A stretch of DNA of 64,000 nucleotides, taken from NCBI GenBank assembly GCA_903892355.1, contig CAITIE010000052.1:1-64000 (forward strand), read 5' to 3'. Source of the DNA: an uncultured Pirellula sp. (lineage in GTDB: Bacteria > Planctomycetota > Planctomycetia > Pirellulales > Pirellulaceae). Under the pieces are notes generated by a model. That model ran no database searches, was not told the origin of the DNA, and worked only from the letters and a program-made list of their open reading frames with translations. A program made the position numbers and the translations under genes. Shown in pieces: positions 46,983-54,559 of this stretch (positions within the stretch are counted from its first letter, which is position 1; each line of letters opens with the position of its first letter).

Positions 46983-48482
46983 ATGAGCACTAGTTCGCAA
47001 ACTTCTTGGAATTTCGCAAGCCGTCGCGAGTGGTTGAAACGTACCGGCTGTGGATTCGGCATGCTTTCGTTGATGCATTTGCTCAACGAAGAACTTGGGA
47101 TCCAAGGATCGGGATTAGGGACCGCGCGAGCGGATGGGCTCGGGCAACGTTCCCTCGATCCTTTGGCACCGCGTGAATCTCATTTCCCGGCCAAAGCCAA
47201 GCATGTGATTTGGATCTTCGTAAACGGTGGACCCAGCCAAGTCGACACGTGGGATTACAAACCCAACCTAGAGAAGGCCAACGGAAAATCGATCAAGGAG
47301 TTCGATCCAAACTTTTCGAACACCACGGGATTCTTCAAAAACTCCGTCGGCAACTTGATGAAATCACCCTTTGAGTTTCGTCCCCGGGGAGAGTGTGGAA
47401 AGATGGTCTCGTCGATCTTTCCGCATTTGGGCGAACATGTCGACAAAATGGCATTTATCCATTCGGGGTATACCGAGTCCAATAACCACTCCCCTGCGTT
47501 ATTCGCCATGAACACCGGCATCGCTCGGATGGGTTACCCTTGCGTCGGGTCGTGGGTGACGTATGGCTTGGGAAGTGAAAGCCGCGATTTACCGTCGTTT
47601 ATCGTGATGAGCGATCCCAAAGGTCGCGGCCTACCCAAGGGTCACGCTGCCAATTGGAGTGCAGGGTTTCTACCGGGGGTCTACCAAGGAACCCAATTGC
47701 GGCCGACAGGAGATGCGATCGACAATCTAAAACTCCCAACGCATTTGAATCCAGCTTCGCAGCGGCAACAGTTGGATCTACTGAAGAAACTGAATCAGTT
47801 CCATCTGGATTCCCATGCTGCCGAGAGCGACCTCGCGGCGCGCATCGAGAGCTTTGAGTTGGCCTACCGGATGCAAAGCACAGCACCAGAGACGATCGAT
47901 TTATCCAAAGAGCCGGAGCAAATCCAGCAACTGTATGGCATCAACGATCCAAAATGCGATCACTTTGCCCGCCAGTGCTTGATGGCCCGCCGGTTCATCG
48001 AGAAGGGAGTTCGATTCGTTCAAATCTATTCGGGAGGGATGGAGAACGAACGCTCCTGGGATGGCCACGTTGACATTCGAGGCAACCACCAGCAGTTCGC
48101 GGACGAGACGGACAAGCCGATCGCGGGGTTGCTGTCCGATTTGCAGCAACGAGGATTGCTCGATGAAACACTCATTATTTGGTGCGGCGAGTTCGGGCGA
48201 TTACCGATTGCACAGACGGGTGACAAGCCAGGCCGGGATCACAATCCCCACTGTTTCACAACGTGGTTGGCCGGGGGCGGCGTTCGCGGTGGCGTCAGCT
48301 ACGGGGAATCCGATGAGATCGGCTTCAAAGCGGCCGTGAATCGAGTTCACCTCAATGATCTCCATGCAACCATCCTTCATTTGCTCGGGCTGGATCACAA
48401 ACGCTTGACCTACTTGTACAACGGTAGGAACTTCCGACTAACCGATGTCGCGGGCGAGGTGATCCGCCCCATTCTCGCGTAA
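46983..48482 (+). CDS. DUF1501 (sulfatase-like fold) exported protein (pair 2)
   Basis: 499 residues from ATG 46983, preceded by AGGAAAC; the frame extends into the PSD1 gene upstream. The Tat-like signal is weak (S-R-R-E-W-L-K then a short hydrophobic run). The DUF1501 blocks are intact: VIWIFVNGGPSQVDTWDYKP, the G-G-M-E-N-E-R-S-W-D-G-H block, IIWCGEFGRLPIAQ, GRDHNPH and the final L-H-L-L-G-L-D-H-K-R-L-T. It differs from pair 1 in an inserted segment (about 100-130, SIKEFDPNFSNTTGFF). Same operon as the PSD1 gene. Confidence 0.93.
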   Translation: MSTSSQTSWNFASRREWLKRTGCGFGMLSLMHLLNEELGIQGSGLGTARADGLGQRSLDPLAPRESHFPAKAKHVIWIFVNGGPSQVDTWDYKPNLEKANGKSIKEFDPNFSNTTGFFKNSVGNLMKSPFEFRPRGECGKMVSSIFPHLGEHVDKMAFIHSGYTESNNHSPALFAMNTGIARMGYPCVGSWVTYGLGSESRDLPSFIVMSDPKGRGLPKGHAANWSAGFLPGVYQGTQLRPTGDAIDNLKLPTHLNPASQRQQLDLLKKLNQFHLDSHAAESDLAARIESFELAYRMQSTAPETIDLSKEPEQIQQLYGINDPKCDHFARQCLMARRFIEKGVRFVQIYSGGMENERSWDGHVDIRGNHQQFADETDKPIAGLLSDLQQRGLLDETLIIWCGEFGRLPIAQTGDKPGRDHNPHCFTTWLAGGGVRGGVSYGESDEIGFKAAVNRVHLNDLHATILHLLGLDHKRLTYLYNGRNFRLTDVAGEVIRPILA

Positions 48483-48548
48483 CTGCATGGCCTTGCGACC
48501 ACCAAAGTAGCGATCGAGCAGGATTACAATTCGAATCGAACAACCTCA

Positions 48549-48812
48549 GTGGATTCCCGCAGGGTTGGTTTCCCTCGTACTCAGTCCGCTTCGGACCGTA
48601 CTCGCACTCGTCATCGTACTCGCTACTCCTTCGTAGACCTCGATGAGGTACACCTTGATGAGCTACGGCTTGATGAGCTACGGCTTGATGAGCTACGGCT
48701 TGATGAGCTACAGCGCAAGCCTCACGATCGCGTGTTACTTAACGAGAATCGCAGAACCGAGAAAACCTCAATAGCCGTCGAGGATGAGTTCCGCTGCGAC
48801 GATTACGAGTAG
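48549..48812 (+). CDS. doubtful ORF with LDELR pentapeptide repeats
   Basis: 87 codons from a GTG start. The middle is four copies of L-D-E-L-R/Q made by the 15-bp repeat at 48654-48713. The flanks are Arg-rich (before) and acidic (after). No ribosome site and no family. The frame may simply be kept open by the repeat. Confidence 0.2.
   Translation: MDSRRVGFPRTQSASDRTRTRHRTRYSFVDLDEVHLDELRLDELRLDELRLDELQRKPHDRVLLNENRRTEKTSIAVEDEFRCDDYE
48654..48713. repeat. 15-bp tandem repeat, four copies
   Basis: Units cttgatgagctacgg at 48654, 48669 and 48684, plus cttgatgagctacag at 48699. It lies downstream of the DUF1501 gene in a 391-bp stretch (48483-48873) in which no gene is certain. Just before it, 48575-48627 is itself enriched in tactcg and tcgtac. 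Confidence 0.95.
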
Positions 48813-48873
48813 GCTCAAGACCATCGATTAGCGATGGCAATCGAACGAAACACGCGATCGAAGATTCCCGAGC

Positions 48874-49050
48874 CTATGCAACCCAGCGATCGGCAGGAGA
48901 TGTCCACTGAACATTTTTGGGCGGAGGAGCGGAAGATGTTCCATCCCAACGGCCAAAGTATTCAATGGCCATAAAAATGCATGCCAGCAACATGAAGATA
49001 TTGGCCAGGATGATCATCATCGTGTAGATCGAGATCGGTTGCTTGGTCAT
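48874..49050 (-). CDS. small membrane protein of 58 residues
   Basis: ATG 49048-49050 to TAG 48874-48876. The N-terminus MTKQPISIYT is followed by one strong helix (about 10-30, MIILANIFMLLACIFMAIEYF), then a Gly/Ser/Pro linker and a conserved-looking end (KNVQWTSPADRWVA). Codon use and residue pattern are protein-like, and it lies 111 bp downstream of the coiled-coil membrane protein on the same strand, suggesting a partner. Too short for many gene finders. Family not recognised. Confidence 0.75.
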   Translation of the reverse strand: MTKQPISIYTMMIILANIFMLLACIFMAIEYFGRWDGTSSAPPPKNVQWTSPADRWVA

Positions 49051-49161
49051 GTCTGTTGCGTTCGGAATTAGGAGTTGCGGTTACTTCTTGCTCAATGATT
49101 CGATTCGTTCAGAAACCCGAACATTTGCTCTACGTCAAGTTGCTGGAGTTCCTGTGCCGGC

Positions 49162-49998
49162 CTAGTAGACTTTGGCAGCTACCTTATCGCCTGCTTGGAT
49201 GTATCCCTTGCGAAACGCGGGGATGATCTTTCCTACCGATTTGTCGTCGGCCACGGTTCGGATTTGGATTCGCCCGAGGTAGCTCCCGTTTCGGTAGATG
49301 TCGAGCATGTGGCCTTCTCGCAGACCATCATCACGACCGAGGGAAACTTCGACCTGATCGGTTCCAACCGCCAAGACAACTCCCTTGAGGTCGCTCGGTG
49401 GAACATCTTCGGGATCGGTAACACCAGCGGCAGCCAAAGCAGCACCCCGGACCTCAGCCATCGCTTGATACTTGGTCGATTGATCGCGCAGAGAATCGAT
49501 CTCCGATTGCAGATCCGACTTCTTGCTAGCCAATCCGTTGATTTCGTCGGTCAAGCGGATCACCGTGCGGCGTTGGCCATTCCGATCGGTGATGATCTTG
49601 TCGATCTCTTGTTTGAGCAAATCGTTTTCGCTTGTGATTCGCTTCAGTTCGGCCAGGGTCTGGGCCAAACTCTGAGTCGCCTGTGTGTTTTTCGAGTTCA
49701 AATCATTCAGTTGGGTGTTCGCTTGCTGGTTCTTTTCGCGCTCGGTATCGAGTTGCGTTTGCAGGGCTGCCAAGGAAACGCGACGAGCGACTTGCTCTTG
49801 AGCGAGCATGTTCTTGCTAACTTCGCTGGCTTTTCTGAACCCATCGATGGTCGAATCGAGCTCTTTCTTTTGTTTATCGAGGGCAGCAACCTCTGACTTG
49901 AGGTCTTTGTGAGCAGCATTAACCGCTACTGCAGCAACGAAGAAGGCTACGCTGAGGATCAACAGTAGCAACGTGAAAATCTGGCCGAGTCGTGTCAT
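49162..49998 (-). CDS. coiled-coil inner-membrane-anchored protein
   Basis: 278 residues. One N-terminal helix (about 6-28, IFTLLLLILSVAFFVAAVAV) anchors a long coiled coil (about 30-185) rich in Lys, Glu, Gln and Leu. The last 80 residues (from about 200, V-V-L-A-V-G-T-D-Q-V-E-V-S-L-G-R-D-D-G-L-R-E-G) look like a small beta-barrel domain, as in FlgT- or KOW/OB-like envelope proteins. The topology resembles envelope spacers such as MreC. Function unknown. Start ATG 49996-49998. A 58-residue membrane protein follows. Confidence 0.8.
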   Translation of the reverse strand: MTRLGQIFTLLLLILSVAFFVAAVAVNAAHKDLKSEVAALDKQKKELDSTIDGFRKASEVSKNMLAQEQVARRVSLAALQTQLDTEREKNQQANTQLNDLNSKNTQATQSLAQTLAELKRITSENDLLKQEIDKIITDRNGQRRTVIRLTDEINGLASKKSDLQSEIDSLRDQSTKYQAMAEVRGAALAAAGVTDPEDVPPSDLKGVVLAVGTDQVEVSLGRDDGLREGHMLDIYRNGSYLGRIQIRTVADDKSVGKIIPAFRKGYIQAGDKVAAKVY

Positions 49999-50421
49999 GA
50001 GTCAACCGAATGCAGTGGGTCAGGGATGTGATTTGACGAGCGGAATGATCGCCGAGCGTTACACGCCGGCAGCACCGAAACTCGAGTATAGTTCGGCCAA
50101 CTCGGCAGTGTCAACGAAATCAGAAAAAATGCCGCATTCGCTTCTCACGGGAGGCATGGAGCCCCCCTCCAAACACCCCGCACCTGCCAGGACCGTTCGG
50201 ACTGTAGGGGATGGGTGAATTGTGGGGGTTCTAGATGGAATCGAGACTTGGTAAACAGTTAAGAGTGAGATATCCTCTACAGTACTTGAGTAGAAGGATT
50301 TTTGAGTTTTTCACACCGTTGGGCGGCTGACGGCCAACCTGCCAGCTGGCAAACGGCCAACCTGCCCGGGGATAAACCTCGTGGAAAACCTGATGATGGT
50401 TCGATCTAGAAATCTCTGAGA
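49999..50421. other. 423-bp divergent intergenic region before sdhC
   Basis: Between the coiled-coil gene (minus) and sdhC (plus). ORFs crossing it show no coding character. Its notable content is the repeat/palindrome cluster at 50330-50366. Confidence 0.55.
50330..50366. promoter_or_regulatory. candidate operator upstream of sdhCAB
   Basis: Two perfect direct copies of acggccaacctgcc (50330-50343 and 50353-50366), 23 bp apart centre to centre (about two helical turns), flank a perfect 10-bp palindrome gccagctggc (50341-50350). The cluster ends 55 bp before the sdhC ATG. Spacing and symmetry suit a regulator binding site, but no -35/-10 pair is clear. Confidence 0.35.
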
Positions 50422-51285
50422 ATGACTGAAACACCTCGCGCGGAACCGACCGGAAGCTTTTTTCAACGCAACGACTTCTTGATTCGTAGGCTCCACTCTT
50501 TGAGTGGCTTGGTTCCGGTGGGGGCGTACATGTGCGTCCACCTTCTGACCAATGCCAGCCTCTCGAGTGGTCCGGAGGTCTTTCAAAACGCCGTTTTTGC
50601 GATCCATAGCATTCCATTTTTGCCGGTGGTGGAGTGGGTTTTCATTTTTCTGCCGATCATTTTCCACGCAGTTGCTGGCATTTGGATTGCTCGCTCGGGG
50701 CACTCTAATGTCGGTCGATACCGATACGCGAGCAATCGACGGTATACGTGGCAACGTATCACGGGCTACATCGCCTTTGTGTTTATCTTCACCCACGTGT
50801 TCCATCTTCATGGTTGGTTCCACGCGGACTGGTGGCTCAAGACGGTGGCCGAGCCGATTGGTATGGCTCAGTTCCGTCCTTACAACGCCGCCAGCTCGCT
50901 CGCTGAGGCCATGGGAAGCCTTTCGATTGTTTGGCCGATTTTTTACGTTATCGGTGTTTTGGCCTGCACGTTCCACCTCGCCAACGGCATCTGGACGGCA
51001 GGGATCACCTGGGGCCTCTGGATCACGCCTGCGGCGCAGAGGCGAGCCTCCTATGCCTGCACGGTGTTCGGCGTCCTTCTGAGCCTCGCGGGCCTTTCGT
51101 CGGTCGTTGCGGTAACTCGCACCGATGCTGCCGCAGCAAAAGAAATTGAAGATCAAATGTACAACGTTCGCGTCCAAGGCCGCATGATTCAGCCCGACGA
51201 CCATAAACGGACAGACGGTCACTCGAAAGAACACCCGAACGGGCCCGAGCCTATCATTCCACAAGCCAATGCCGTTGGTCTCTAA
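50422..51285 (+). CDS. sdhC: succinate dehydrogenase cytochrome b558 subunit
   Basis: 287 residues. Five membrane helices (about 30-45, 70-92, 115-135, 170-195 and 210-232) as in the Bacillus-type single b subunit that carries two haems. Candidate haem histidines are in RRLHSL, MCVHLL, IFHAVAG, FTHVFHLHG and TFHLANG. It anchors SdhA/SdhB to the membrane and passes electrons to quinone (probably menaquinone; inference). An extra 45-residue polar tail ends the protein. First gene of sdhCAB, 93 bp before sdhA. Confidence 0.93.
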   Translation: MTETPRAEPTGSFFQRNDFLIRRLHSLSGLVPVGAYMCVHLLTNASLSSGPEVFQNAVFAIHSIPFLPVVEWVFIFLPIIFHAVAGIWIARSGHSNVGRYRYASNRRYTWQRITGYIAFVFIFTHVFHLHGWFHADWWLKTVAEPIGMAQFRPYNAASSLAEAMGSLSIVWPIFYVIGVLACTFHLANGIWTAGITWGLWITPAAQRRASYACTVFGVLLSLAGLSSVVAVTRTDAAAAKEIEDQMYNVRVQGRMIQPDDHKRTDGHSKEHPNGPEPIIPQANAVGL

Positions 51286-51378
51286 GAGTGGTTCTGCGAC
51301 GGTTGTTCGTTCATAAAAAGCTCGGATGTCAAACTCCAATCCAATTAAACGCGTTTCATCAGGAATAAGTGAATAAAA

Positions 51379-53367
51379 ATGGCTAGCAATCGTGTGTTGG
51401 TCGTCGGTGGAGGTTTAGCTGGTCTATCCGCGACGATGAAGTTGGCGGAACTTGGAATTCCGGTCGATCTGTTGAGCTTGACCCCTGTCAAACGCTCCCA
51501 CAGCGTTTGTGCCCAAGGGGGCATCAACAGTGTTAACGATCAGACGCGCCAACAAGGAGACAACGAGTGGAACCACTTTGACGATACGATCTACGGTGGT
51601 GACTTCCTGCAAAACCAGCCACCCGTGAAAGAGATGGCGTATTGGGCACCCAAAGTGATCGATTTGATGGACCGACTCGGCGTAACATTCAATCGGACAC
51701 CGGAGGGCTTTATCGATCGCCGTCGGTTCGGTGGAACACTTTATAAGCGTACGGCGTTTGCTGGCGCAACGACGGGGCAACAACTTCTCTACGCGCTCGA
51801 CGAACAAGTTCGTCGGCATGAAGCAGCGGGATTGGTCAAGAAGTACGAGTTTTGGGATTTTCTCGGCCCCATTTTGGATGACGGCGGTCGCTGCGTAGGG
51901 GCCGTAGCACAGGATATGGTCTCGATGCAAATTCGGTCGTTCCCGGCCGACGCCGTTGTTGTCGCGACAGGTGGCTGCGGGCTCATTTATGGTCGCTCGA
52001 CGATGTCGGTGTTCTGCACAGGCAGCGCGGCGAGCCGATGCTTCCAAGCGGGCGCGAAGTACGGGAACGGCGAGTTCATACAAGTTCACCCAACTGCAAT
52101 TCCTGGCGCTGACAAGCTGCGATTGATGAGTGAATCGGCCCGGGGAGAGGGTGGTCGTGTTTGGGTGCCTCGCAAACCCAATGACACTCGCCCACCCAAG
52201 AGCATCCCTGAGTCGGAACGCTACTACTTTCTCGAAGAGCGGTTTCCAAAATATGGCAACCTTGTTCCTCGTGACATCGCAACACGAGAAATTTTCAACA
52301 TCTGCGTGAACGAAGGGCTTTCGGTCGATCCAAGTCGAATGTGCGTCTATCTCGACTTAACCCACATCTCTCGGGCCGAGCTCGATCGCAAACTCGGGGG
52401 GATCCTCGAGATTTACGAGAAGTTCCAGGGGGTTGATCCTCGCGACGAGCCGATGAAGATTTTCCCGGCAGTCCACTATAGCATGGGCGGCCTTTGGGTT
52501 GACTACGAAGCGAACAGCGAAGGAGGTTTGGCTCCGGGCTCACCTCGCAACCAATGCACCAGCATCCCAGGCTTGTACGCGATCGGCGAATGCGATTATC
52601 AGTACCACGGCGCGAACCGCCTGGGTGCGAATTCTCTTCTCAGTTGTATCTTCAGCGGACTCTTCATCGGCCCTGGGATTGTGAATTGGATCAAGTCCAA
52701 CAAGGCATCGGCGGACTTGCCTAAGAGCGTTTTCGAGCGAGCCGTCGGTGTCGAGGAAGCTCGTCACAAGAAGTTACTTTCGAACACCAGCGGTGGCGAA
52801 AACCCCTACCTGATTCACCAAGAACTTGGCGATATCATGACCCGCTCGGCCACGGTCGTTCGGTACAACGACCAATTGACCGATGCTTACTCCAAGGTAA
52901 CTCAGATGGCGGAACGGGCCGCGCGTTGCTCGCTGGCTGATACTGGAAACTGGACCAACCAAAACGTGATCTTCACCAAAGCACTTCAAGACATGTTCCC
53001 AGTCGCGGAGTGCATTCTGAAGGGTGCGTTGATGCGGGACGAGAGCCGCGGAGCTCACTACAAACCCGATTTCTCGATGCCTTCGTTGACCTCGACAGAC
53101 CCGGCAGCCCGCCATCGCGAGGCGGAACAGTGGTGCGATGCGTTTGATGAGAACACTCGCAAGTTCCTCAAATCCTCGGTATGCACATGGAAGGGGAATG
53201 AACCCGACTTGAAGTTCGAGGACATCGATACACGACTTCTACCTCCCCGGCCACGTCTCTACGGACTGGTGGGCGCGGAAGTGATCGAACAAGTTTGGAA
53301 AGAACGAGCTGAAGCGAAAGCCCGTGAAAAGGCGTCGGCACCTAAGGAACTCGTTGGCTCCGCATAA
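51379..53367 (+). CDS. sdhA: succinate dehydrogenase flavoprotein subunit
   Basis: 662 residues. FAD-binding opening RVLVVGGGLAGLSATMKLAE, and His41 in K-R-S-H-S-V-C-A-Q-G-G-I, where FAD is covalently attached in this family. Substrate-site segment HPTAIPG, the E-S-A-R-G-E-G-G block and HYSMGGLWVDYE are intact. Oxidises succinate to fumarate in complex with SdhB at the inner face of the membrane. The long form (as in epsilon and Bacillus type) fits the one-subunit anchor. AGGA lies about 14 bases before the ATG. Confidence 0.96.
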   Translation: MASNRVLVVGGGLAGLSATMKLAELGIPVDLLSLTPVKRSHSVCAQGGINSVNDQTRQQGDNEWNHFDDTIYGGDFLQNQPPVKEMAYWAPKVIDLMDRLGVTFNRTPEGFIDRRRFGGTLYKRTAFAGATTGQQLLYALDEQVRRHEAAGLVKKYEFWDFLGPILDDGGRCVGAVAQDMVSMQIRSFPADAVVVATGGCGLIYGRSTMSVFCTGSAASRCFQAGAKYGNGEFIQVHPTAIPGADKLRLMSESARGEGGRVWVPRKPNDTRPPKSIPESERYYFLEERFPKYGNLVPRDIATREIFNICVNEGLSVDPSRMCVYLDLTHISRAELDRKLGGILEIYEKFQGVDPRDEPMKIFPAVHYSMGGLWVDYEANSEGGLAPGSPRNQCTSIPGLYAIGECDYQYHGANRLGANSLLSCIFSGLFIGPGIVNWIKSNKASADLPKSVFERAVGVEEARHKKLLSNTSGGENPYLIHQELGDIMTRSATVVRYNDQLTDAYSKVTQMAERAARCSLADTGNWTNQNVIFTKALQDMFPVAECILKGALMRDESRGAHYKPDFSMPSLTSTDPAARHREAEQWCDAFDENTRKFLKSSVCTWKGNEPDLKFEDIDTRLLPPRPRLYGLVGAEVIEQVWKERAEAKAREKASAPKELVGSA

Positions 53368-53470
53368 CCCGCATAATAAACACCCCATCATCCACGCTGA
53401 CATCGCCCCTGGGCGATGCCGGCAGCACGAAAATACAACTTAGGCTCCAATATTCTCCGAAAGGCATCCC

Positions 53471-54331
53471 ATGATTGCATCGGGTCCAGAAGCAGATCAA
53501 AAGCGACGACCATCGAAGATCAATGTACGCGTTCTTCGCCAGGATGGTCCCGGGCTTCCTCCCTACTGGGAACGGCATCAAGTCGACTACGAGCCCGATA
53601 TGAACGTTATCAGCGTCCTGCAAAAGATTGCAGCTCAAGCGAGAACGTCCGAAGGCAAATCGGTGACTCCGGTAGCATGGGATTGCGGATGCCTCGAAGA
53701 AGTTTGTGGATCATGCACCATGGTGATCAACGGTCGTGTCCGACAAAGCTGCAGCGCTCTGGTCGATCGATTGTTTGAAGACAATCCTGAAGAGATCGAA
53801 CTTCGGCCAATGACGAAGTTCCCCGTGGTTCGCGATTTGGTCATCGACCGTTCGCGATTGTTCCATTCGCTAAAGCGAGTCCAAGCGTGGGTGCCAGTCG
53901 ACGGGTACTACGACATGGGTGCCGGCCCTCGAATCTCCCGGGAAGCACAAGAGCAAAACTATCCGCTAAGCCAGTGCATGAGCTGTGGCTGTTGCCTCGA
54001 AGCGTGCCCACAATTCAACAAGGTCGAATTGCAACGCAATCCTGGCGAATCGGATGAGGACTTTACCAAACGCAAAGAGGCCGCTTACGAATCCGAATTC
54101 ATCGGCGCACACGCCATTTCGCAAGCGATGCTCTTCAACTCTCACCCCGTTGCGAAGAGCCTCGAAAAAGAACGGATGGAGACAATCACATCGACAGGGG
54201 GAATCCAGGCTTGCGGAAACGCACAGAACTGCGTTTCCGTCTGCCCGAAAGAGATCCCACTGACCACTTCCATCGCGAGGGCGGGGCGAGCCGCGACCGT
54301 GTACGCGTTCAAGAAGATCTTTGATCGTTAA
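53471..54331 (+). CDS. sdhB: succinate dehydrogenase iron-sulfur subunit
   Basis: 286 residues. [2Fe-2S] site in DCGCLEEVCGSCTMVINGR with a fourth Cys in RQSC; [4Fe-4S] and [3Fe-4S] sites in CMSCGCCLEACPQF and CGNAQNCVSVCPKEIPL. It links SdhA to the cytochrome subunit. 103 bp after sdhA, and a likely terminator follows the operon at 54402. Confidence 0.96.
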   Translation: MIASGPEADQKRRPSKINVRVLRQDGPGLPPYWERHQVDYEPDMNVISVLQKIAAQARTSEGKSVTPVAWDCGCLEEVCGSCTMVINGRVRQSCSALVDRLFEDNPEEIELRPMTKFPVVRDLVIDRSRLFHSLKRVQAWVPVDGYYDMGAGPRISREAQEQNYPLSQCMSCGCCLEACPQFNKVELQRNPGESDEDFTKRKEAAYESEFIGAHAISQAMLFNSHPVAKSLEKERMETITSTGGIQACGNAQNCVSVCPKEIPLTTSIARAGRAATVYAFKKIFDR

Positions 54332-54401
54332 GCGTCTTCTCTCCGGTTTATCGCAGCGAAGGCTGTGTTGAACGGAAAGATACCTCAACTCTTACCACGC
54401 A

Positions 54402-54446
54402 ACGGGGCTGCATCTGCTTGAAGGTGCCGCCCCGTCTGGTTTTAAT
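54402..54446 (+). terminator. probable terminator of sdhCAB
   Basis: Stem acggggc (54402-54408) with gccccgt (54429-54435), a 20-nt loop that may pair further, then CTGGTTTTAAT. 70 bp past the sdhB stop. The T-run is short, so this is moderate. Confidence 0.55.
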
Positions 54447-54467
54447 AGATCCATCGCTTCCAGCGTT

Positions 54468-54509
54468 GTCCCCCGTCCTCCTCACCATGTCCCCCGTCCT
54501 CCTCACCAT
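54468..54509. repeat. 21-bp perfect tandem duplication
   Basis: Two identical 21-bp units, each starting gtcccccgtcctcctc and ending accat, at 54468-54488 and 54489-54509. They sit 51 bp before the next start codon, in its presumed leader. Confidence 0.9.
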
Positions 54510-54559
54510 GAGCGAGCTCGCTTGCACACCGCTCTGCCTCGCTCAGAATTGCCCCACCC

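Noticed and set aside
50311-51339. 342-residue minus-strand ORF opposite sdhC
   Set aside because: Antisense to a clear cytochrome subunit; composition is that of a shadow frame.
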